NCBI RefSeq assembly: GCF_016802725.1
Contig: NC_052672.1
Coordinates: 15,882,710 to 15,946,709 of the forward strand
Direction: 5' to 3'
From: Solenopsis invicta
Taxonomy: Eukaryota > Arthropoda > Insecta > Hymenoptera > Formicidae
DNA length: 64,000 nt
Shown piece after piece: positions 38,388-51,200 of this stretch. The position numbers and the translations under genes were made by a program. Each line of letters opens with the position of its first letter. The first letter of the stretch is position 1. The notes under the pieces were generated by a model that saw only the letters and a list, made by a program, of their open reading frames with translations, was not told where the DNA came from and did not search any database.

Positions 38388-38597
38388 GTACGCGTGTGTG
38401 TGAGTTCATCGCGTTGCAATCCAAATAATGGTGTACCGACACGATACGTTTTTCAAGTATTTTCGACATTTGTATTTCGTGAATGGGCATTTAAAAAATA
38501 TATTTTCAAAGTTGTTTGGCTGCTGGTGCGATAAATGCGAGCGTATCAAGAAACGTCAACGCATAAGGAGAATAAGAAGTCCGCGCGTATTACACAG

Positions 38598-38722
38598 AAA
38601 AAAATTAGTACCAAATCAACAACTGATTTGGTTTCATATATAAGTAAGAATATAAAATCTTTTTGAAAGAATTTCAAGCAAACATAATTTGCTTACACGA
38701 AGAAACAAAATTTCTTCATGTA
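38598..38722. mobile_element. Possible short MITE made of a row of four small hairpins
   Basis: Perfect stems: 9 bp at 38610-38632 (loop ACAAC), 6 bp at 38663-38677 (loop GAA), 7 bp at 38676-38694 (loop CATAA) and 7 bp at 38699-38717 (loop CAAAA). The stems have unrelated sequences. The outer ends, CACAGAAAAAAATT on the left and the complement of CATGAAGAAATTTT on the right, are loosely inverted and sit next to TA, like the other MITEs here. The element reading is tentative; the hairpins are certain. Confidence 0.4.
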
Positions 38723-41700
38723 AATGTATCATGTAAAGCATTTGGTCGAAAATACATATTTTTATAATATACGAGTATGATGAATAAGATAGCGGCATAA
38801 CGAGGATTTGCAGACGGAAATCGAGGAAGGTGGTTTGGTCGGTCGATATCAGACAACGACTCCCTAATTTCTTCGGTCGTTGTGCGCTCGCGGTTAGGTC
38901 GTTGTTCTCGGTGTCTGGCTAATGAAGTCTCTTGGCTTTCACACTGACTATCAGCATAGTGTCTCTCGGGGATGTTCAAGGTAATGTCTCTCGGATGGTA
39001 TCTTTAAATAGAAACGTCCCTTTCCTTCCCTCTCTCTCTCTCTTTTTGCGAATATACGGAGCCTAATGCAAAAAGCCACTCATAAAGAGACACGAGGGAA
39101 TTACTCGCTAACAAAAGTGCAGCGATGTTCTCACAATCTTCTTTTCATCGTGTATAAATTATTATAGGTCATTTCTCAAATAAATTCTAGTCATTAATGG
39201 GATGAAATGTTAGATTAATCTGTGTGCAGTAATTAAAATATCGAGATATGGACAAAGTTGTTCAATTTCCTAATAAAAATTTATCGTTCTAACGATACGT
39301 AACACTCTAATATTTGTATTTGAATAAAGAGTATTTTTTAAATTAAGATATTTAAGAATTAGATATCAATAAAAAAAAATACATAATAACAAATTAATCA
39401 TTAATAACGTCGATCGCTTAATCTCGTTTGGTCTTGTTCCACCAGACGTCTCGATTTATAAAAAGATAGAGATATAATACAATTATGTGATGCGACGTTT
39501 ATTCAAAGATTAATTCGTTATCGAGTTTCACACATCGATAAAGATGTGGTAGCGTTGAATTCTCGGCGCATGACAGCTAAGCCGCGTATCGTTGCAGTGA
39601 ATTTCAAGCGCATAGCGTCGCCTAAAAAAAGCTCTGTTACCAGCACGTGTCCGTCGGGAATGCACGCCGCCGCGCCGCGCGCGCCGCGCCGGCCGAGGTC
39701 GAGGTCGCCGAAGACGAGGATAGCCATCTGCGCCGCGGCGTTTCTGGTGCCTGTCGGTAACGAACGACGTCGTAACGACGTCGTTATGGAGATATATATA
39801 CAAACGTCTTGGCCCCGGCTCGAGTTCGTCTTCCCCTTCGGCTCGGGAACGCGGCTGTACCGCATCGTCATGGGGTGTAACGGGGGTTGCGGCTTCATAA
39901 GACTCCTTGCATACCTAGCTCCTCCACCTATTCTCCTTCGTCCGAACTCATCCAGCGCTCGTGGGCGCGGTCGTCTAGGTTGCCCTACACCGTGAACCGA
40001 CCCTAAAGAGTCGCCCCATTAACGCGATTTATGATCGCCTGGAGTCCGAAATAAAATATCTATTCGCTGCACGGCGCACCCTCCTGTGTTAACTTCGTCA
40101 TAGGTGCGGGGCAACGTCGCGGGTCAACTCAACTACGGCCAGAGGGGGTTAAAAGTGTCTTCATTACCAGTCGTTTCAAGTCCTCTCGCTATTCATTAAA
40201 CGTTTAATTATGCGAAAACTAAAAGTATGTAGACTCACTTCATTTTCGGTATGCTCTAAGTACTGTGCATTCCAGGAATTCTAGTATATTTGCACAATGT
40301 TAAAATCTTGGTATATTTGTATAATCTTGAAAACTCAAAATTTCAAGGAAATTGAATATTCGTCGCCGTAGTGAAGAGCGATCCCGATATTGATATACGA
40401 TTAAAGATGAAAGTTAGGGAAGAGGAAAATATGAAAAAGGAGGAAACGTGCACCACCCGCGAAGTGCACTTCTTCCGAGAAACGGGAATTCGGCAAATAA
40501 CTTGCTTTCCACTATTGCGTTAGCAATCGCTCTGGTCTCCCAGTAGCTGTTTCTGCTGATAACAGACTTACTCAAACTAGGGGAGATAGAACGACCTTCA
40601 AACGGTGAGTCATAGCTTTACGCAGGTAACCATGGGGACTCCTTCTCGGAAAGGGAGCGTTTTACGAACTGTGCGTACGTGAACTTTCTTGTTTCTACCG
40701 GACTAGAGAATTCAGGTTTATGTTCACATTTCACGTAATGCACACGCCGTGTTTATATCGGCACTTGCGCTACACACACTCACACGTATAATACAAATTG
40801 TAAGAAACAATAAGAAATTTTCCATTAAGCAAACTTTACGTCGTATCTTCAGATTTTTGTTTAAACCTTCTCGAAATATTTTAAATTAGAAAATAAAATA
40901 TATAAAAATATTAGAATACAAAAAATAAATAAATAAATCACAAGGATAGCACAATGATGTTTCTCCTCTCTTTCATAAGTTTCATGACCATATGCAATTA
41001 AAATGTTCAATTACGTAATGTAAATTAATACATCAAGGTAGCTAGTTAGATAAATAATTATGACATCAGCAGGACTGTTTTATAACATTGCTGTTGCCTC
41101 ACGTAACACGCACGCTTCAAAGACAGGCTTATTTTACGAAATGGCGAGTCACCATCCGTGAAATTGAAATTCGGCTGTTCGCGTAAGACGTGCGACGGTA
41201 AGGTCTGTCTTGCTTCTATCAGCGGATCCATCGGAACGTGACAGGGAGTTTCCGATGGCCGCGCCACGATTCGCACAACAGTACAGGGACGCAATTCAAC
41301 CCTCAGCACCATCGAAGCCCACTTCGCGTCGCTGCCCTCGCGATCCAAACCGCCAAACCCAATTCTATCGATTGCGTCGTCGGGTCCGCGGCGGGACCTT
41401 CCAACGAGCCGTTCAACAATGCCTTTAATCAACAATAATTCTGCACACATCGCGGAGGGGTTCGCGGATCAGGGGACAGCCGAGAGCGAGCTTCGCGCGG
41501 CCGCCAACGACCGGGAGAGTTCCGCCGTTACGTTTTCTCTCTGTTCCCCGCGGACCTGCATCCGGGACCCTCCGTCGCTGGAAACCGTCCACTGGAAAAT
41601 TAACACTGTCGGGATTTTCGTTGGATACGTCGACCCGATACACTCGCGGCGTCCGCCCTCTGCGTGGAATCGCGCGTCGTAATGGCTGTTGAGCACGCCA

Positions 41701-42388
41701 TAGCTGCTCGTCGAATTAATCTCTTATTTTCTTGCAGTGATATGATTATTTTCTGATTGATTTCGGTTAATTTTGTCGGTGCATGGTGTATACTCGAGCC
41801 CATGGGTTTCGTACGGAAACGGTCACATCGCGCGAGCTATAGAGATCATTACCATGAGAATAAGTCGTTGATTTCGGCAACATTCAGCGACGTGGAAAGG
41901 GATACGTTTGCATTCGATAAAGCAAATAGTTTACCAAATAGCGTCTATGGATGGAATAAAAATTGAATGTAGAATATAATCTGAATATGCGAAATTTCTT
42001 ACAAATTTATAATCTAATATCATTCAAAAAATGAATTGTAAAAAATGAATTGTTGTTTCTTTTATTGGTATTATGTATTATTAAATTTGTGCTAAAATTT
42101 CATTATCTTCGAAACAATTTGCTTCGAATCAATTCGAAAATATGAATAACATAATTAAAAATCACTTTCGTTGTTCCAAAAATCGATTTGGAATGAAATT
42201 TCACGTATTATCGCCGTAGGTCAACGACAAATTCCCAGCTGCCGACCCAATCATCTCGTTCCTGTTTACTCCTGGCCCTCGTTTACTCCCCTAGTGGGAC
42301 TGCATTGTTTATTCAGCTTCCGGAAGAGGCTGACGAGTGTCGAATGGTATATGGCGAATTACAACGGAGAGCGATAAATTTAATGTAT
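38723..42388. other. Non-coding stretch
   Basis: Includes a short (CT)n run (39038-39054), a CpG-rich block (39640-39760) open in three frames on both strands, and a self-complementary ACGACGTCGT pair at 39763-39786. The block at 41100-41690 is likewise open on both strands. No frame shows a recognisable domain, so I call no gene. Confidence 0.3.
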
Positions 42389-42449
42389 TTGCTGAAAGGC
42401 AGAAACAACGATTTGCTACTTGCTGAAAGCTAGAAATAATGATTTTAAC
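42389..42449. repeat. 31 bp tandem duplication, two diverged copies
   Basis: TTGCTGAAAG-C-AGAAA-AA-GATTT recurs at 42389-42419 and 42420-42449 with a few substitutions. Confidence 0.85.
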
Positions 42450-44966
42450 AAAAAGGAACTAGAGTTTCCACTTTTCACAGTATTTCTAGACTATTTGCGT
42501 TTTCCCATCCAATTTGTAATTCAACCACTATTGATTCCTTCCTCTTTCGGTATCACCATACTAACTTTTAAAATATTCCTCAAACAGGAATCGCACCTCA
42601 ATTTTCTATCCTACAGTGTGAAAAAAATTCGAAATATTCAGAAGCAAATGTTACTCAGGTCGTTATCTTCGATATTCGGTTATAAAAAGATTTGCTTGTG
42701 ATAACAGAATATATGTTTCCGTAAAATGTATCTCGTCTTTTTTATTAGTTGATTTATTTGCTAAGAATAAAATTTTATTTTATCGTATTTAATAAATTAA
42801 ATAAACATTTGTTTCAATGAAATAGAAAATTTACATTTTACAAATTCTGAAGTACACTTTTTTAGTGTATAATAATTACGTTATTATATTAATAACACAT
42901 GCGAGAGGCTATTACGAGAATTAAATGCCAACGTATTAATATTTCTGTGTATATTTTTATTAAATAAACTAGTGATTTATTTAACAAACAACTAGTATTT
43001 ATCATTAAAATATTTATTACCAAAAACTAAATAAAAAAAAATTAAATAACTGTTTCAAGTTATTTCTTAAATATAAATGATAGTCGTAGACTTTACTGTT
43101 AATTATATTACAAAGTTTATTTTGAAACTAAACTTACGATTTGTTTTTTTTTTATTTACATATTTTATATACGTGGATATAGAGAAGCTTGTGGCTGTAA
43201 AATAGCGTTGGTTTCCGCGTAAAAGCGCGCAAAAGTGCGCTCGATCGCTCGATTAGAACATTAATCAAAAAGAATGGCAATCACTTCGAACACGATAGGT
43301 TCCACGAAGTCTCGAGACGACACGCAAACTCTCGCAAGGGCAAATTCGATGAACTAAACTGGTTAGTTGTACTAAATAATTTCGCGCGCTTCGATAAGAT
43401 GCCGCATGGCAAGCCAGGAAACTCGTGTGCAAACTCATTGCGCAACGTGGGCGCGATAAGGCGAGAAAATCACGAAGCCACGTGGCCATTACGAGGTATA
43501 ATTATGACGTTTCCTGCACAGTCTAACTGCACACCTCAACGCTGTGTTTGTATAACAAACTAATGAATATGTAAACGCTTACAGAATCTTTCTGAGGCAC
43601 ATTTGGCGGAACTTGCACATAATAGAGCCACAATCACAAAAGAATTTTGCGGAAAAACTGGATAATAAAACTTGACAAAAGAATTGATGTTAGAAGCTGG
43701 ATGATAAATGGTTTCTATGGAATTTAGCGAGGTAAAATTACACTTAAATTTCTGCAATCCGTTTTATTGTTTTCTTCTTCATTGCAAGATTTCATATTTG
43801 TGTTTTCGTTGCTTGCAAAATGTGAATGACTTTCATGTAAAAAAAAAGACGGACGAAGTTGCATACGAATACTATTTCTTCCGCTGTTGTCTTTATTGCG
43901 TCACCGAGGAATTCGCCGACGAAAGAAAGTTGGCAGACACGCGGAGTATTGCGAAGTAGACGAGGTCAATGAGAGAAATGTAGTGAAGAGAGAGTCGTGC
44001 GGTGTCTTCCGGAGAATTCGCTTGGTGAACCAGAATTTCGAAGGCCTCGCGCGAAAACGAGATTTCACGGGACTACGACGTTTCGAAATTAGTTCGCCCG
44101 GAAAGTCAACAGAAGGTACCTCGTTCGCGGTGGTTCGTTACGGAATCTAATCGGGAACGAATCCGATTGCCACGTGGCTGCCGCTCTGATCGCAAGCCAC
44201 AACGTACCTAGTAATGGTATTTTGTACCGCATTAACATTTAGCGATATTTTTAATTATAAAAAATAATACTAATACTATTTACATATTCCACGTAAAATC
44301 AATTTACAATCAATTTATTGCGACATGATAAACTCGTGAATAAAGCCTAAAAGTATAATTTACACAACAGTACAATTTAAATATACCCATATGTTGCTTT
44401 TCTAATGTAATTCACTCTTTTCTCTCTTTAATATTATCAATTATGATTAATGTCAAATTTAATTATTTCAAATTATGCGGAAAAAAAGTAATAATACAGT
44501 AATCAGAACGTAGTTATCGTAAGAATACGTAACAATGTTATTTCATCAGTCTGAGACATGTTTGACTAAAACTTCTCCTTAGATCTCACTCTTCGGACCG
44601 GAAGTAGTACTTTAAGCTTAGTCTATAGTTATGCCTATGACCACAAACAAACGCGAGCGGTGGTCGGGAGGCTACCTCGTCTGACAGGTCAACGAAGATC
44701 GCAATGTGAAGGCGAGAGCGAGAAGAAGGTGGCAGCATATACACCGAAGGGTCAGAGGGCAGGGGGACCAGACGTCGTACACAAGGGAAATAACATGCTT
44801 CGTCAACAGCGGTGCTGTAACTAATGGATATTCCGACGGCGCGCGGTAGAGAAACTGATGATCCACCCCCGCGAGCGAATAAGCAAGCTCGCCGCCGCTC
44901 CCGAAGCGGTCTGACGCTCGCTACATCAACGACGTTGAAATTTGCGAGGATGGACGAGTGAAAGAG

Positions 44967-44971
<5 letters not shown>
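42450..44971. other. Non-coding stretch
   Basis: Strongly AT-rich at 42720-43180 and 44210-44480, mixed elsewhere. No gene or transposon end seen. Confidence 0.35.

Positions 44972-45012
<41 letters not shown>
44972..45012. repeat. (GA)n microsatellite
   Basis: About 40 bases of GA. It creates a Ser-Leu run in a 162-codon minus-strand frame (44586-45074), which is otherwise unlike any protein I know. Confidence 0.95.
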
Positions 45013-45013
<1 letters not shown>

Positions 45014-48000
45014 CTACGGCCGATTGATAGAACGCGTATAACAGAATTGTTTCGAAATATGCACAACGGCACAACTAATGAAATATACCGTTGGCCGAGA
45101 AAGGCACATAAATATCCATATGCGAGTAAATATCGAGGTGGGTTGATATCGAGGCGTGAATTCGATTCGATTTTATTACTCCGCTCGCAAAAAAAGTCGA
45201 GCGTGCGTGAAATACGCTAAAACTCAACGCTATAAACGTGAAAGCGATAGAAACAATTTGACGCGTAAAAGTTGTGACCGAATTCATCGAGAGAGGATTA
45301 TAATAAAGAGCTTTTTCACTGGAGTTTGCTAGTTTTGTGATATAAACGATTTTATAAGATATCTATTATTAGCATAAGCTTCGTGTTGCAGGATATGCCA
45401 TGAAGCTCTAACTTCCAAAATAGCAGCCAAAATTTGCAATTTCACCGTCCAAGTTCCACCGATCAATACTCTATTAATATTCGATTAGCGATCAGATATT
45501 ATTAAAATATTCAATATTCAGGAAATAGCTAGCGTTTTGTCAATACTATTCATTATAAAATATTCTTCGTAAGATTACATACCGATTATAGATTCAAATT
45601 CGGTTCTTGGAGCTATTAATTCCCGAAATTTTCACCGCCCTTGTCTTGCTAAACGCGCACAATTTTTCACTTAAAAATCTCTCGTATCTGTAAACGAAGA
45701 TCCGTCGGGAAGAGTCGTCTTTTAAACTTGGTCTAAAGTTTTATTTGTCCTGTTCATGAATGCAGAAATTTTTCGACACGTTGGGATGATCGCGTCTGTT
45801 CACGTCGTCAGGACTCACGGAAGTGGATGACGAAGTAGAGCGAGCGAAAAACTTCCAAAGTGTTTGCTCGTGCTAACAATCGGTCGAAACCGACTGAGAA
45901 AAAGTCCATTTTTGCGATCTGAATACATTCACCTCTTCAATCTAACCCGCGCTTGCGAAGTCGGCTTGTAACGAGCCGGCTAGCATTTAACTTTTCCCAA
46001 AGAAAAAGCACGTATCCGATGGAGCAAAAGTCTCTCGATTATCCTCGGTAAAAGTGCCGTCCTTGCACTTGAAAAGGCACATAATTCGCAGGATAATATC
46101 TGGTTAATCACCACCCAATTAATACGCTTCCTCGGAGAGGGGAAAAAGCTCTCAAAGTTTTTTATTAGCCCAAGTAAAATATAACGACAGCAGAAAAGTG
46201 TATGTATGCGCATATTACACAAGTTATAAATGATTGAATAAAATGCAACGAGCTCGGAATAATCGCTATTCTCATACTGTCATAATTCATAGAAATTCAA
46301 CGTCCGAGGTTACCATTACGATCGAACAGCTGAAGGTCTCGTGATTGTTAAGCCGTTAAAATTCAATCTCCGGCAATCGCTTTAGGTCTCTTTACGTGAG
46401 GCAATTGCGACAGTAATATTTCTCCGTAAGAATACGACGATAAGACGCGCGGATTTCGTCGAGCGATCGATCACCTGAATTACGAGAGCAAGGATGGCCG
46501 GACTGCACGGCGCCAGATCTTCTGCGATCGGCAGGTAGATAATGCTGGGTACACACGCGATTTCATCGATTCTACATTCGCACAATGGCAGGGGCCAGCG
46601 ACCGCGGTAGTGACGGGAGAAAAAGGGACGAGCCATTCACGTTTGCTGATGAGAACAAGCAGCCTCGTAAAGGCTGAAAGGTAAAAGTCTGCGGTCTCCC
46701 TCACAATAGAAACGAACAATTCTCAACGTTTTAATTCCCGAATAATAGTTTCACCGCGCAATCACTGCCTATGTATATTAATATTTTCTAATAACTCTAT
46801 CATATTTATATGTAATATTAATGATTTTTAAATAGTAAAGTATTTTTTTTAATTCATAAAAAAATAAGAATTATGATTCATCATCATAACAGACAGATAT
46901 TATAAAATAGAACATTCATTTTAAAAATGATACAAATCTAATCTTGCATGATTTTATAGATATATTTATGAGAGCATTTATTACTGAACTGTAAGATATA
47001 TTTCGAAATTTTTGGCTAATAATAGTTTCAAAAAAAGCGTTGCGTTTGAATAAAAATGCAAATGAAAATTTTGCATACGTCATTAGCGTCACAAAACAAC
47101 GCAATATTATACGCGTTTAGATTATAAAAAGGATATTCTTAAAATATAAACGTAAGAAACATTTGTATCTGTCCGGAGATCTATCTATCTTCAATGTCGT
47201 TCCTATGAAGGATCGCCTCGCCCTCGCTGGACAGAGAAATTTTACGAAAAGATATACGGGTTTCCTATCGGACAAAAATGAATGGAACGGGATGCAATTT
47301 ATAACAATGTAAGCATACACGCGACGATCGATTCCGTAGTAGCCTTCGATACCGTTTCAAAAGTATGAAGACATAAAACAAAAGCAGCTCCTCGCGTGAG
47401 CGAGTGTGTGTGTGTGCGACATAACAATATCGATACATTTATAAAAACAATTTATTGGATGCAATTTTGTGAAAAGCTATTTTTTCCTATCGGCCTATAT
47501 GCTGCAGATCTCAATTTTCTTTTATACGAGTGATCACCGTTGGCTTCATATACAATCATGAAAAAAAGAGAGAAAGAAAGAGAGAGAGAGAAATTCATGT
47601 AAAATTTTGCTAAATAAAATTATTTCAGAATAATTTGTTTTCTCAAGTGTTTAACAGAATTAACAGTAGCACAAAAATTTATTATTCATCCAATTATTCT
47701 TGTTTCAAAATAATAATTAACCGCTTTATTTACACTCTAATTGTAAGCGCTAACGTAATCGTTGTGACTGAATCAAGCAAAGACAAATTTGCAGATCAAA
47801 TGAACAAGCAGGGAAATACGGTTGAGTAACAAATGAAAATATATCTCCGTGCCACATTGATGCTTTAGAAGGAAAAATGTATCCCATCAATTATTTCTGT
47901 GCCTTTAATAGAGCATGAGGAGTTAGATTACCTAACATGGTATACAATAGAACGACGCGTCGTAATGATGCAATATGCTCTCGTAGCGAAGCTACATGAC

Positions 48001-51000
48001 CTATCGTAACGTGATGTAACTCTCACCATAACGGCCGTATCCCATAACATACATTCCATAAGCGGACTTCGGCAGAGCGTTAATGAGAGCCGCCGCGTTG
48101 CAACAGTTTCGTATGGACACATTTCTCATAAAATCCCTTCCCGTGCGATGCATGCGGACGCGTTGCTCAGAACGCGAATACGGAGCGGTAAATCTTGAAA
48201 AATGTCGCCGATTTGTCCAACGGGTTAAGCGCGATCGTTCCCTGAAACGAGCCCGAGTCGTGACAGCGACTTAACGGCCGCGCCGTGGCGGAAACGCGGC
48301 GATCGATCGTCCGCAGACTTATGACTTTCCATTTCTTACGCCCGATGCGATTGGAGAACCGAGCCCGAATGTTTATCGGCCGGCGGTGACGTTGAAGAAT
48401 TGAAAGAAAGGGTGCGACGGGAGGTGTATGTGTGTGTATGTGTGTGTGGGAGGAGTGAGCGCCCGAAGGGGCCGTCTGGTGAAACTCGATGGAAAGATCC
48501 CTTTCATCGCCGCTCTGGCTTTTTAATCCCGCATCCGTACGTTCCGAGATAACACCGGGAAAAGATGCGAACGCGAGACCCGGAATTATGCCTTATAAAT
48601 CTTGACCTGTGAATTATCGTGGGTGTTCCTCGAAGACACCGGGGGTAGATGCATCGATAAATGCGGAAAAGGATTGAGTATCTTAATTGCCTTGGATATA
48701 CCAAAAAGAAAGCGGTTACGATAAGCTAAAACGCACTACGGAAGATAACTGACATACATACAATATGTTATGATCTTAAATCATGTTCAATTATTTACAA
48801 AATAAATACAAAAATTAAAGCTTTTTAATCTGTAGGAAAGTAACTTAACAAATTCTGATTAAGTTCTTATTTTATAAAAATAAATTATTATTATCAATGT
48901 ATTAAACATTTTTTTGTAAAATGTTATAAAAGATTTTTCTTACATTTCTTTTAATAGTTTGATGTTATGTTTGTATAATTCACTTAGATATAATTTTTTA
49001 CTTACAGAGTTGCATATTAATTTTTAAAGGTAATCTGATTACATAATGAAAACAAATTGATTAGTTTAATAATGAGAAAAATATATCCTAAGTTATCTAA
49101 GCTCGAAGAACCTAGTACCATAGTTTAGCATTATTAATTGAAACAGGTGTGCTAGCAACTTCCTGATAGGATTTTCAAGCTTGGATGACGAAACAAGAAG
49201 ATGGTTCTATATACCTGATTAAGGAACTGTTCGTAAAATCTAGCATGGGAGTGATGGATGACATCGTACTCAGATGCACCAACATGTTAACTAGAAGGAT
49301 ATAGCTGTATTTAGCTGTAGAAACTATGCACTCAATCTTGTAAATTGATGGAAACAAAATTTATGTCGATCGAATTTCTTTCATGATATTGAATTAAAAA
49401 CGATTCGTAAACATAAGCCTAATTGCATTATTGGTTAGTTTTTGCGATAAATCATCACAATAAAAATTATCATTAAAATGCTTGCAAAAGCGATTTTTTC
49501 TCAAAAGTGAAAATGCATAACTTCCGTATATAATTATCTAATTTAAAATGACATTAATTTATTGAGAAACAAATATATTTTTCGTAAAGATACTAAATTA
49601 TTATAAAAATAATTTCATCTTTTTTATGTACGGAATTTAGTTATTTAATTTCCGCTGTTATTAATCTCGAGCTTAGAGAATTTAAGGACACCAAGGATAA
49701 TTGGGCCTGTTCGTTAATCAGTTCGTTTTATTTTACCGAAACGAGACCCTCGTCAAAGAGAGATATCGTTAGGTATATTCTAAACTATAGGCTACAAGTT
49801 CATGTGGGTCTATTAAATCTAGTAGAACCCTATAGAGCTTTTAAGATCGTTTTATGGCATTTGAAAAGGATATAAGTGACGCAGAATTTGTAGATGTAAG
49901 TTGAAATTATCGTATTGAAAATCTTCCATAACAAAAAAAATACTTTCTCATTTTAATATACAATTTATATTTTAAGGAAAAACTTTGATGTATGATTTAT
50001 TTAATCTGACGTTAAAGAAAATTTCAAGGACGAAAAGCTTTACAATCTCCCGCTTCTTCTATCGATCCTCTAATATGTTTCAGTCGTGATAATTCATCAT
50101 CCTAAGCAAAGATTAGGCACGGCGATGATTTCACGCATAATTTACAACTAATAACTCAAATACATCCCGAATTACATGGCACGCCGGAAGCTCTTTGCCT
50201 TCAAAGTTTAAGCTAAAGCGGAAGATACGGATTCAGTGGAATCCATTGAATCTGTAATCCTTAACCCTCTGTTCGTAAGACGATAGCGATTTCAGGTCTC
50301 CTGACCTGGAAATTCGCCTTCGTCCCCCATCGCGTTGGGGAGATTTCCGAATCCTTCCAACGCGCCATCGACGCGACCTTCTGGATCACCGAGATACCGA
50401 CCGGAGCAAAATCGGGGAACGAAAGGTGGAAGGAATTCGCGTGGCACTTGGTACTTCGTCTTCTATTCCGTCACGAAGAAAAGCGGAGTCAACCGGGAAC
50501 AAAAGCGAGGGAACAAGGCCGGAAGGTGTACTTTTGGCTAGTTCGATCGTTCGTCGCCAGAGAGAAAGAGACAGAGACGTTCGACACATCGCGTAAGTTT
50601 GCACGGAATCGCTTTCAAAAGCTTCTTCAAGGCGTGCGCGTGCGTTCGGTCAAATTATCAGATCGGTGTGAAGTCGCTCGGAACTTGGCGTAAATCAATA
50701 ACGGAACGTTCGTCGTAAACGATTGCATTCTTTGAATCAAGAGAAGAGCACGATGTTCTATACATTATTTGAAAACCGTTAATTAAAAAAAAAATTAATT
50801 TAATAAAAAAAACAAATAAAATTATTAAGCTTATAATTATCTTAGAATTTTACTTAATAGAAGAAAAAACAATTTAAGCAAGGTCAATTTGTATATTGCC
50901 GTTTTATAAAACAGTTTAGTATAATCGTTTTGCTTTTTTTTTTCTTCGAGTAAACTTGTTTTGTTCTTTGTCATATTTGCAATTTTCCCTGATATATTAC

Positions 51001-51149
51001 TCCGTTTCTTTGTATAAGGACGACGTTCCCAATTGAAAATATATTCGGAAAATGCTTTATATCGTGAAATAACATCGTGCTCCATGATCTATAATGCAGA
51101 TGGTGTAGTCTCTCCGACTATTCAGACTAGAGAGACAGAGAGGAAAGGA
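45013..51149. other. Non-coding stretch
   Basis: Contains a GA-rich patch (about 47565-47592) and a (GT)n-like patch (48421-48450). Several AT-rich blocks (46750-47110, 48740-49100, 49480-49640, 50780-50990) alternate with CpG-rich ones (48080-48560, 50330-50560). No frame exceeds about 85 codons with a non-biased composition. Confidence 0.35.
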
Positions 51150-51150
51150 C

Positions 51151-51188
<38 letters not shown>

Positions 51189-51200
51189 TGTGTGTGTGAG
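51150..51200. repeat. Compound (AG)n(TG)n microsatellite
   Basis: About 38 bases of AG with one interruption, then about six TG units. Confidence 0.95.

Noticed and set aside
39518..39995. Overlapping frames on both strands (126, 91 and 149 codons)
   Set aside because: Three frames are open over the same GC-rich bases, which points to composition. None has a domain or convincing splice signals.
44586..45074. 162-codon minus-strand frame
   Set aside because: Its Ser-Leu run is a (GA)n array, and the remainder shows no recognisable domain.
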